From JAAYCO01 sp964632015 (GTDB taxonomy: Bacteria; Planctomycetota; Phycisphaerae; SM23-33), in assembly GCA_964632015.1 (NCBI GenBank), contig CAZWAT010000174.1:1-5836 (forward strand): 5,836 nucleotides of DNA, in the 5' to 3' direction. Shown here one piece after another: positions 1 through 5,569 of the stretch; positions within the stretch are counted from its first letter, which is position 1; each line of letters starts with the position of its first letter. The notes under the pieces were generated by a model that saw nothing but the letters and a program-made list of their open reading frames with translations, was not told where the DNA came from and ran no database searches. Both the position numbers and the translations under genes were made by a program.

Positions 1-30
1 CAGGAACAACACTTTCAGCCTTGGTTTCAT
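1..30 (-). CDS. arsC: Probable arsenate reductase ArsC, first 10 codons only
   Basis: Only the N-terminus is in the window; the gene runs off the left edge. The ten codons read MKPRLKVLFL. The string KVLFL is the usual first beta strand of thioredoxin-coupled, low-molecular-weight-phosphatase-like ArsC proteins, in which the next residues form the CxGNSCRS phosphate loop. That loop lies outside the window, so it cannot be confirmed. The ATG at 30-28 has an SD site GAGGA at 41-37 with a spacing of six bases. The start lies 57 bases after the arsG stop on the same strand, as expected for the next gene of an ars operon. If correct, the enzyme reduces arsenate to arsenite in the cytoplasm. The call rests on a short motif plus context; another protein beginning with a KVLFL strand is possible. 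Confidence 0.55.
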   Translation of the reverse strand, partial: MKPRLKVLFL

Positions 31-36
31 GCTTTA

Positions 37-41
37 TCCTC
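37..41 (-). promoter_or_regulatory. Ribosome binding site of the leftmost (arsC-like) gene
   Basis: GAGGA on the minus strand sits six bases before the ATG at 30. It is the main support that the ten-codon frame at the left edge is a real gene start. Confidence 0.6.
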
Positions 42-87
42 AACAGGACTTGTAACGGTTTTTTGAATATGCGACACCTATTGCCTC

Positions 88-780
88 TTACGGGGTGAGT
101 GATACGCCATACACATATACCAAGCTGTAATAGATTCCGGCGACAATGAATATCAGCCCCGTGACGATGCGGACCCATCGTTCGATCTGGGTCAGGCGGT
201 TGAACGCCTTGCCGACATGCCAGGATGCAAAGGCCATCAGGAACGCGAACACGATGACCGGTAAAGCCGTCCCAACACCATACAGCGTCGGAAGCACGAA
301 TCGCGACCCGTTGGATGTGGACAGCGGAATCAACGCACCGAAGAACAGCCCCGCCGAGACGGGGCAGAACGACAGGGCAAAAAGCATACCGAGCAAAAAT
401 GCCCAACACGAGTTGCCCTGGCTTGCGCGCTGCTGGAGGCCCGGGCCAGCGAGATTAATCGAGCCCGCGAAGTTGAGCAGGCCCAGCAGAAGCATGCCCA
501 CAAGAATCAGCACCGGTCCAAGTATCTGGTTAAGGTAGCGCTGGAGGAATCTCGCTATCTCGCCTCTGGCCATCAGGCCGGTCATGATGACCACCCCCAA
601 CGTCAGATATGCGGCGGTTCTGCCAATTGTGTATAGCAGTCCACTCAGCAGCACAAGCCGTGTGCTGCCAACCTTTCGCCCGATGAAGGAGATAGCGGCA
701 ATGTTGCTCGCCAGCGGACAGGGGCTGATCGAGGTCAGAATGCCCAGCCATAACGCCGAGCCGATGACGAACCATGTCAT
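88..780 (-). CDS. arsG: ArsG-like aromatic arsenical efflux permease, CcdA/DsbD-like fold
   Basis: A 230-residue, very hydrophobic protein with about six membrane helices (near residues 4-20, 42-68, 86-106, 126-151, 161-185 and 204-224). Two proline motifs of the CcdA/DsbD membrane fold are present: SPCP at 19-22 (Cys21) and FCPVS at 138-142 (Cys139). In CcdA these paired cysteines pass electrons across the membrane. In the arsEFG set this family (ArsG) is assigned to export of aminoaryl arsenicals. A third cysteine is Cys125. The chosen start is the ATG at 780, seven bases after AAGGAGG; a GTG one codon earlier is too close to that site. The ATG overlaps the arsF stop by one base (TGATG), which implies translational coupling and joint work with ArsF. 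Export versus electron transfer cannot be decided from sequence. A CcdA-like thiol transporter is the alternative name. Confidence 0.85.
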   Translation of the reverse strand: MTWFVIGSALWLGILTSISPCPLASNIAAISFIGRKVGSTRLVLLSGLLYTIGRTAAYLTLGVVIMTGLMARGEIARFLQRYLNQILGPVLILVGMLLLGLLNFAGSINLAGPGLQQRASQGNSCWAFLLGMLFALSFCPVSAGLFFGALIPLSTSNGSRFVLPTLYGVGTALPVIVFAFLMAFASWHVGKAFNRLTQIERWVRIVTGLIFIVAGIYYSLVYVYGVSLTP

Positions 781-1265
781 CACTCAGCCTCCTTATCGAC
801 TTGGTCCAACTGAGATCGAACTGCGCCACCGACGTAGGAAAAAAACTCCTCCCGGTTGCGCGCCTTGGTCCAGACCTCGTCGAGACGCTCGAAACCGGTT
901 TCCTGCCCGTCTTCGAAGCGAACCAGAACCAGCGTGCTCGAGGCGATATTGTACTGACGGGCGAAGTCGGCGTCTTTCATGTAGTCCACGGACCGGTACT
1001 CGATCAAGCCCGCCGCCTGTTGTTGTGCGAATTCTTGGTCAAGCAATTCCTTGGTCAAGAACTCGATCTGATTGCACTCCCAGCAGCGGAACGTCATGTG
1101 CACAGAGTACACGACTACTTTGTCACCGCTGGCGGTCGGTTGCGTCGCAACCTCACTCAGATTTGCTGGGGGGGGCACAGGGGCGCTTTGGCGGCCCATG
1201 GCAAACCCGATCGTCACAAACACAAAGGCCAGCAGAATTCGGCTGGTCCATTTCTTAAAGTCCAT
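780..1265 (-). CDS. arsF: ArsF-like membrane-anchored thioredoxin-fold protein (nitroreductase subunit family)
   Basis: A 161-residue protein. Residues 1-7 are basic (MDFKKWT) and residues 8-23 form one hydrophobic helix with no clear cleavage site. It is therefore probably anchored in the inner membrane with its body in the periplasm. A Pro/Ala-rich linker follows (28-45), then a thioredoxin-like domain (49-150) starting with strand VVVYSVHMTFR and active site CWEC (61-64). This pattern, immediately before arsG, matches the ArsF family, described as a subunit reducing the nitro group of nitrophenyl arsenicals together with ArsE. The ATG at 1265 was chosen because GGGAG lies seven bases before it; a longer frame from 1304 would run into the preceding gene's end and lacks this support. 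The stop overlaps the arsG start. The family name rests on motif and gene order; chemistry in this organism is inferred. Confidence 0.8.
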   Translation of the reverse strand: MDFKKWTSRILLAFVFVTIGFAMGRQSAPVPPPANLSEVATQPTASGDKVVVYSVHMTFRCWECNQIEFLTKELLDQEFAQQQAAGLIEYRSVDYMKDADFARQYNIASSTLVLVRFEDGQETGFERLDEVWTKARNREEFFSYVGGAVRSQLDQVDKEAE

Positions 1266-1290
1266 TAGCGGTCTCCCATGCGTCGAAAGG

Positions 1291-2367
1291 CTAATCCCGC
1301 ACACCCATAAGCCTGAATTGCTCTTCTATCTGTTCTTGGGACATCACACCTGTATGACGATGAAATTCGCGACCGTCGGCATCGAAGAACATCAGGAATG
1401 GAATACCTTGCACGCCATAGCGCGAAGCCAGTATCTGCTCCTCGCCCACATGTACGTATACGACGTTGGCTTTGCCGGCGTACTTCGTGCTGACGGCCTC
1501 GCGGGTGGGAATCATTTGCTGGCATGGAACGCAGGTGTCCGCTCCGAAGCTGACCAAGGTGGGCTTGCCGCTGGCCCTGGCCTTGTCTACGGGGTTGTCT
1601 TTTGCCTGTTGCGCCTGCGCATCGACCCACTTGGCCGACACCGCCACGGGCGTTCGCTGCGCAAAGGTCTGAATGTGCTGGGTGACGATCTGCTGCTGCT
1701 TGTGCTGTATCAGATACTGGCGGATTTGAGCGCTCACATCTTCCAGGGTTGCGCCACCCATCACTTCCTTGTTTTGCTCGTAGAACTCCGCGATCTCGGG
1801 ATCGCTTGCCTGCGCGTCTTTGACCAACGTTTGAAAATAGGCCTGAAGCATCATTCGCTCATCCCCCGTGGAACTGGCTCCGGCTTGTCGGGCCTCCTGA
1901 ACGAGGAGATTTTGAGTCGCAATCTGCTCCAGCAAGAAGAAGGCATTCTGGCTGAGCTGTTCGCGTAGTTCCGCGGGGGCCTTGGCGACCTCCGCATCGA
2001 TGTCCTTCTGCAAGATTACTATATCCCCCGCGCGAAGCAGCGTGCCGTCGGACAGCTCGGCGAGTCTGGCATGCACAAGGGCCGACGACGCCAGGCCGGG
2101 GTGCTTATCATCCACCGTCGGCGCGTCAGGATCCACCTGCAGCGCCGGTAAAGGCGCGGGACCATCATCGGCTCTTGAAACCTCGGGCGAGTCGTCCGCC
2201 TGAAGTTGCGACGGGTTCGCGTGAGCTGCCTCGTTGGTGTCGGCCTGTGCCTCGTCCTGAGCCTTCGAGCAACCCGAAGCTACAACGAGAAACGGCGCAA
2301 GGCTAACTGCTGCAAACAAGAATCCAAGGTGAGCTCTCAAACTTGACCTATATTGTACCGGGCACAT
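1291..2367 (-). CDS. Lipoprotein: SurA-like chaperone region fused to a C-terminal thioredoxin domain
   Basis: About 358 residues from the ATG at 2367. A hydrophobic signal (about 12-32) ends in ASGC, so Cys33 is the likely lipidated residue. Residues 35-95 are an Asp/Ala/Pro-rich linker. Residues about 105-245 resemble the SurA/parvulin N-terminal helical region plus the closing helix and strand (FYEQNK at 195-200, a helix with QIRQYLIQHKQQQ, then TPVAVSA), but the prolyl isomerase domain is absent. Residues about 250-355 form a thioredoxin domain with CVPC at 279-282, the GIPF cis-proline at 323 and strand FLMFFD. It probably acts in the periplasm as a thiol oxidoreductase with a client-holding arm. 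It sits between arsE and arsF, 25 bases before arsF. The start is uncertain: GTG at 2373, ATG at 2367 or TTG at 2340 are possible. The TTG would give a 23-residue signal before the Cys, with AGG just upstream. I know no established symbol for this fusion. Confidence 0.85.
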   Translation of the reverse strand: MCPVQYRSSLRAHLGFLFAAVSLAPFLVVASGCSKAQDEAQADTNEAAHANPSQLQADDSPEVSRADDGPAPLPALQVDPDAPTVDDKHPGLASSALVHARLAELSDGTLLRAGDIVILQKDIDAEVAKAPAELREQLSQNAFFLLEQIATQNLLVQEARQAGASSTGDERMMLQAYFQTLVKDAQASDPEIAEFYEQNKEVMGGATLEDVSAQIRQYLIQHKQQQIVTQHIQTFAQRTPVAVSAKWVDAQAQQAKDNPVDKARASGKPTLVSFGADTCVPCQQMIPTREAVSTKYAGKANVVYVHVGEEQILASRYGVQGIPFLMFFDADGREFHRHTGVMSQEQIEEQFRLMGVRD

Positions 2368-2373
2368 AAGCAC

Positions 2374-2585
2374 TCTATTTCTTTCGTGTCTGGGCCGTCG
2401 TCAACGGCTGCTGGTTGTCGTACTGGAAAGCTGTCTTGCAACGCTTTTATTGGTCCCCTGAGTGCGGAAGGTCCGCCGTCTCGCCAGACGTGGTTGAATA
2501 GCCTGGCCATTGCTGGTTCGAGCGCCAGACCCACACCAGGTTCCAAAGCAGCTTGTCAAAAGAAAGTCTTCTCGGCCTGGAAAGG
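2374..2585 (-). other. Long intra-operon gap between arsE and the thioredoxin lipoprotein
   Basis: These 212 bases are the longest spacer in the operon. A minus-strand frame of 69 codons crosses it (2546-2337), but it starts at a TTG without an SD site, overlaps the next gene and encodes nothing recognisable. A TTGACA sits at 2559-2554, but the stretch about 17 bases later (GTGTGG) is not a -10 box. No rho-independent terminator was seen. It may be an untranslated leader of the lipoprotein gene or decayed sequence. Confidence 0.4.
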
Positions 2586-2819
2586 TTACTGAAGCAGGGG
2601 CTTGATTGCATCCACGTCAGGCACCTTTCCGAACACCTTGACCTGTCCGTCCACTGCCAGTGCCGGGGTCATCATCACGCCAGACTTCATGATTTCGTTG
2701 ATATCGGTGACCTTTTCCAACCTGTACTCAATGCCAAGCGCCTTGGCGGCGGTTTCGGTGTTTTCGGCCAGCTTCTTACACTTGGGGCACCCTGTGCCCA
2801 AAATCTGCAGTTCTTTCAT
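2586..2819 (-). CDS. arsE: ArsE-like small thioredoxin-fold redox protein
   Basis: A complete 77-residue cytoplasmic protein with no signal peptide. It starts MKELQILGTGCPKCKKL: a short first strand, then CPKC at 11-14 at the head of helix 1, typical of the small redox-active disulfide (TM0996/MTH895) thioredoxin-like family. The VMMTPALAVDG segment (49-59) carries the cis-proline, and the last strand and helix follow (QVKVFGKVPD...). The size matches the family (about 75-80 residues). In arsEFG clusters this protein is ArsE, the partner of ArsF in nitro-group reduction of aromatic arsenicals. The ATG at 2819 has AAAGGA seven bases upstream. It follows the permease gene by 113 bases. Such small proteins also occur alone next to ArsP/DUF318 permeases, so a general role in arsenic thiol chemistry is an alternative. 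Confidence 0.82.
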   Translation of the reverse strand: MKELQILGTGCPKCKKLAENTETAAKALGIEYRLEKVTDINEIMKSGVMMTPALAVDGQVKVFGKVPDVDAIKPLLQ

Positions 2820-2932
2820 CTGTTAATCCTTTCTGAATGCTAAAAATCTACTACGCCAGAAGTCAGCGAAGCATTGAACGCAGGTGCGGGCGTGCTATCG
2901 CTTTTGACCTCGGCAATCGCTATTTCTTTTAC

Positions 2933-4483
2933 CTAGATAAAGATCCCATAGATCATGCCGGTTATCGTGGCCATGATCACAACCAGAGAACAAAACACTA
3001 CCGTTTTTTTGGTGCCCATAATGCTTCGGATTACGAGCATGTTGGGCAGGCTCAAAGCCGGACCCGCAAGCAGTAGCGCCAGGGCTGGGCCCTTGCCCAT
3101 GCCCGCGCCGATCAGGCCTTGGAGAATCGGCACCTCGGTCAGCGTGGCAAAATACATGAATGCGCCGAAGATGCTGGCAAAGAAGTTCGTCCACACCGGC
3201 CAGACGCTACGCGCGACGCTTTCGAAACCTCCGCCGCCCCAACCGGTGATGGTCAGCATCACATCAGGGCTATCGCCTACGAGCATCTCGACGTACTTGC
3301 TCGGAATCAACCCCGGATGCCCCGGCCGACCCAGCAGAAACCCCGCGATCAGCACGCCGAAGAACAACAGCGGGAGAATCTGCTTGGCGAAGGTCCAAGT
3401 GGCGCTGAACCACTCCTCGCCTTCGCCCTTGCTGGTTTCCAGAATCACCGACAGGCCTACCACTGCCGCCGAAAAAGGTAGCAGCACCCATAGACCCTGC
3501 GTCGGCAGCGCTATCGACAAGACTGCCGGGGGAATCGCCGCCAAAGCTACCTTCCACCACGCAATGCCCAACCAGAAGATCAGCACCAGCCCAAACCCCA
3601 CGCCGAGGATGGAGGTAATGATCCACTTGTGCGCCCATAACCACGCCCATGCCCCAGGAACAATCTCCGCATTTGCCCAGAACTGGTCTGCCAGGACCTC
3701 AAGATCCCGCGAACCATCGGCAGGCGCACCCTCAGGCCTCAGGGTGTAAGTTGCACCCACCTCGTGTTGGTCGAACGGCGCTTCGATGATGTCGACAGTG
3801 ACTGTACCCTCAGCCTCAAGCGAATAGTCCCATTTTCCGGGCACGCCCCAGTTGGCGAAAACCAGCACACCGATCATCACAAAGAAGAACGCCGCGTTCT
3901 TCCATAGCGGCCTGGATACTTCAGGCTCGGGCATGCCAAGTTGGTCGTTGGCCTTTTGCCACTCCTCCTTGCGGTAGATCAAGTGCATGATCAGCCCGAT
4001 GATAACGCTGAAACCGATTGCGCCCACCGCCCGGGCAATGCCCAGTTCCAGCCCCAGAATGCGAGCGGTCAGGATAATCGCCAGCACGTTGATCGCCGGA
4101 CCGGAATACAGAAAGGCAGTCGCCGGACCCAGCCCCGCGCCCATCCTCCAGATGCCCGCGAACAGCGGAAGCACCGTGCACGAGCAGACCGCCAGAACAG
4201 ATCCCGACACGCTCGCCACACCATAAGCGAGAACCTTATTGGCTTTGGCGCCGAGATATTTCATCACCGAGGCCTGGCTTATGAACACGCCAATCGCCCC
4301 GGCAATAAAGAACGCGGGCACAAGGCACAGCAGCACATGCTCGCGCGCATACCACCTCGCCAGGCTCAAGGCCTCCATGATACCGCCGATGAATCGCTCC
4401 TGCCCCAAGGGCAACCAGAAGAACAGCAAAAACACCCCGGCGATCCACAGCAGCTTCTTCCTCTCTATTTTCCAGTCGGTCAT
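2933..4483 (-). CDS. arsP: ArsP/DUF318-family permease, long form with an extra soluble loop
   Basis: A 516-residue inner-membrane protein of the ArsP_1 (DUF318) permease family; members export trivalent organoarsenicals or metals. Family marks: AVCSCTVLPLF (98-108, Cys100 and Cys102), the first-half loop SGPAINVLA (127-135), and in the second half ATLTEVPI (446-453) and LLAGPALSLPNM (471-482), reflecting the inverted repeat of the fold. Around ten helices are predicted, including 11-26, 50-70, 84-106, 115-140, 150-170 and 196-212. Two hydrophilic segments stand out: a charged, probably cytoplasmic linker (171-195), and residues 213-280, a beta-prone, cysteine-free loop (TVTVDIIEAPF, ATYTLRPEG) probably on the periplasmic side. 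Campylobacter ArsP is near 315 residues, so this is much longer. The ATG at 4483 has AGAGG seven bases upstream. The substrate is uncertain, so the symbol is tentative. Confidence 0.85.
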   Translation of the reverse strand: MTDWKIERKKLLWIAGVFLLFFWLPLGQERFIGGIMEALSLARWYAREHVLLCLVPAFFIAGAIGVFISQASVMKYLGAKANKVLAYGVASVSGSVLAVCSCTVLPLFAGIWRMGAGLGPATAFLYSGPAINVLAIILTARILGLELGIARAVGAIGFSVIIGLIMHLIYRKEEWQKANDQLGMPEPEVSRPLWKNAAFFFVMIGVLVFANWGVPGKWDYSLEAEGTVTVDIIEAPFDQHEVGATYTLRPEGAPADGSRDLEVLADQFWANAEIVPGAWAWLWAHKWIITSILGVGFGLVLIFWLGIAWWKVALAAIPPAVLSIALPTQGLWVLLPFSAAVVGLSVILETSKGEGEEWFSATWTFAKQILPLLFFGVLIAGFLLGRPGHPGLIPSKYVEMLVGDSPDVMLTITGWGGGGFESVARSVWPVWTNFFASIFGAFMYFATLTEVPILQGLIGAGMGKGPALALLLAGPALSLPNMLVIRSIMGTKKTVVFCSLVVIMATITGMIYGIFI

Positions 4484-4496
4484 GCTTACGCCTCTT

Positions 4497-4522
4497 TGTG
4501 AGTGCGTTACTTAATGCTCACG
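4497..4522 (-). promoter_or_regulatory. Second ArsR-type operator, upstream of the permease gene
   Basis: On the minus strand this reads CGTGAGC, 13 bases, CTCACA: 26 bp in total, with the same length and arm spacing as the element at the arsR promoter. It ends just before the SD of the permease gene, just as the other copy ends just before the SD of arsR. Aligned on the first copy, its -10 position reads TTAAGT, a poor promoter match. It may therefore be an accessory site, a roadblock or part of a weak second promoter. Confidence 0.6.
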
Positions 4523-4531
4523 TAATTCATT

Positions 4532-4564
4532 AAAAAAAAACAAAGATCAGCTCAGGTTCCCGAG
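4532..4564 (-). terminator. Possible weak attenuator after arsR
   Basis: The end of the arsR frame can form a short hairpin (CTCGG, loop GAAC, CTGAG, with one G-U pair, at 4564-4551). Ten bases later there is a run of nine T (4540-4532). The stem is short and the gap before the T run is too long for a classical terminator. It could reduce read-through into the permease gene, or the T run may be chance. Confidence 0.2.
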
Positions 4565-4876
4565 AATCTCACTGGTTTCCTGTGCCCGGCTCTTGAGAAC
4601 ACTCGTTACACAGTTAGTAATGTTTAGAATGCAAGGGGTTCGCAGACAATACATCATTTTCAGGCCGTCTTTGCGCTGGCCGACAAGCCCAGCGTTCAGC
4701 ATCACACCCAGGTGACGGGACACATTCGATCGGTTGGCCTCCACGTGCTCCGCAATATCGCAGACGCATTGTTCGCCATCTTTGAGATAGTCCAGAATGG
4801 CCAAGCGGATTTCGTGACCTGCGGCCGCAATTATCTGTGCCATCAGCTTGTACATTCTCTTCTGTTCGGCATCCAT
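4547..4876 (-). CDS. arsR: ArsR/SmtB-family metalloid-responsive repressor
   Basis: A 109-residue winged-helix repressor and first gene of the operon. Residues 8-33 form the opening dimer helices, including HEIRLAILDYL. EQCVCDIAE (35-43) is the ArsR inducer-binding motif with Cys37 and Cys39. NRSNVSRHLGVMLNAGLV (48-65) is the recognition helix, followed by the wing (QRKDGLKMMY, 67-76). Three further cysteines, Cys77, Cys82 and Cys89, follow the wing and could help bind As(III) or an organoarsenical. In this family the apo-dimer blocks the promoter and arsenic binding releases it. The start is the ATG at 4876, with AGGAG eight bases upstream; the GTG just before it is closer to that SD but less likely. 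The inverted repeat over its own promoter fits autoregulation, and the second copy before the permease fits control of the rest of the operon. Confidence 0.93.
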   Translation of the reverse strand: MDAEQKRMYKLMAQIIAAAGHEIRLAILDYLKDGEQCVCDIAEHVEANRSNVSRHLGVMLNAGLVGQRKDGLKMMYCLRTPCILNITNCVTSVLKSRAQETSEILGNLS

Positions 4877-4890
4877 CACCGTTGCTCCTC

Positions 4891-4916
4891 TGTGAGCTTA
4901 TCATTATACGCTCACA
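4891..4916 (-). promoter_or_regulatory. ArsR operator over the arsR promoter
   Basis: A perfect 7-bp inverted repeat, TGTGAGC and GCTCACA, separated by 12 bases. Written like the second copy it is TGTGAGC-N13-CTCACA, 26 bp. It covers the -10 box and the expected transcription start, the normal site for ArsR-family repression. It ends directly before the arsR SD site, giving a very short leader. Confidence 0.75.
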
Positions 4917-4932
4917 TAATATCACAGTTGAA
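4903..4932 (-). promoter_or_regulatory. Sigma-70-type promoter of the ars operon
   Basis: A perfect -10 box TATAAT lies at 4908-4903. A weak -35 (TTCAAC) lies at 4932-4927, with an 18-base spacer. Transcription would begin near 4896, about 20 bases before the arsR ATG. The -10 is inside the inverted repeat, so bound ArsR would exclude RNA polymerase. Confidence 0.65.
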
Positions 4933-5221
4933 CCTGCAAAGCAATGAAATAGGGCGCCGAGTCATGACTCAGCCTCGGTCGATCGGTTGCTGTTGCCCTT
5001 GCATGAGCTGCCATGTTGTTTCGAACACGGTGCGACCAAGAATGGGGCGATTGCGGCAGACGCCTTTGCATCAAGCACTTGCAAAGCCTTGGACGCTATG
5101 GGGGGCGACCAAGCCAAACAGAGATTTCAGAGCGAAAGAGAGAGATTCAGGGCCGAAACGGGGTGTTCGGGGGCAGGGCGCGTCCAAGCGGGCGGTCGGG
5201 GCGTGTCGGGCGCCAATGAAG
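4917..5221. other. Intergenic region between the ars promoter and the GIY-YIG gene
   Basis: About 305 bases. The left end carries the -35 region of the ars promoter. A perfect 12-bp palindrome, GAGTCATGACTC, lies at 4959-4970. The right half is rich in G and A on the plus strand. Several overlapping open frames exist on both strands but none has an SD site, a recognisable motif or a coding-like composition. No tRNA, terminator with a T run, or repeat array was seen. Confidence 0.5.
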
Positions 5222-5464
5222 CTATCGGAAGTGCCGGTTTGAGAAGGCCCGTCCGGAGCCGGTCTTGAGGTATTTTTCGAAGGCGTCTGCCCGCGAGTCA
5301 TCCGCAAATTCCATAGAAACAAGGCACAGCCATGGAGCATATTTGCTTGTGTGTCTGCCCTTGCGGCCGTTGTGTTCAGAGAGCCTGTGTTTCATATCGC
5401 CGGTACTGCCGACGTAGAACCTGTCCGGGCAATCCCGGCTGCGCAGAATATAGACGAAGCGCAT
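5222..5464 (-). CDS. GIY-YIG nuclease family protein (UPF0213/YhbQ-like)
   Basis: An 80-residue single-domain protein. MRFVYILRS gives the first strand (the VYI form of GIY), FYVGST (16-21) the second half motif, and RLSEHN (27-32) the conserved arginine and following residues. SMEFADDSRADAFEKYLKTGSGRAF (50-74, quoted only as a region) contains the helix with the metal-binding Glu63 and the typical KTGSGRAF end. The length fits stand-alone members of this family, whose cellular role is poorly known (DNA processing or repair is suspected). The ATG at 5464 was chosen because homology to the family begins there. The frame stays open up to 5590, but that extension is Gly/Arg-rich and shows no family features. 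No good SD site precedes the ATG. It ends about 300 bases before the ars promoter and is probably unrelated to arsenic resistance. Confidence 0.8.
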   Translation of the reverse strand: MRFVYILRSRDCPDRFYVGSTGDMKHRLSEHNGRKGRHTSKYAPWLCLVSMEFADDSRADAFEKYLKTGSGRAFSNRHFR

Positions 5465-5569
5465 CCGGGTTCGGTTTCTGAGGTCAAGTGGAAGTATCTT
5501 CGGACAACCGATGCCGGCGATGACCCAACCACCAGTCGATCTTCCGGCGGCGCTCACATTTCTGGTGTC

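Noticed and set aside
146..1258. Long plus-strand open frames over the arsG and arsF genes
   Set aside because: They lie antisense to well-supported membrane and thioredoxin genes, are rich in Arg/Pro/Ser, and have no recognisable motif or SD site.
1072..1968. 298-codon plus-strand open frame
   Set aside because: It is antisense to the thioredoxin lipoprotein and arsF; its sequence is the low-complexity mirror of those genes and matches no family I know.
2337..2546. 69-codon minus-strand frame before the lipoprotein gene
   Set aside because: TTG start without SD site, overlap with the lipoprotein start and no recognisable motif.
2554..2559. TTGACA on the minus strand as an internal promoter
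   Set aside because: No -10-like hexamer at 16-18 bases; a lone hexamer is expected by chance.
2820..2932. Imperfect hairpin (GCGATAGCA with TGCTTCGC) between the permease and arsE
   Set aside because: It has a bulge and a 19-base loop and is not followed by a T run, so it does not support a terminator.
2955..3749. 264-codon plus-strand open frame across the permease gene
   Set aside because: It is an antisense shadow of the permease; the minus-strand protein has clear family motifs and helices.
5071..5340. 89-codon minus-strand frame overlapping the GIY-YIG gene
   Set aside because: It overlaps the nuclease gene out of frame, has no SD site and looks like translated noncoding DNA.
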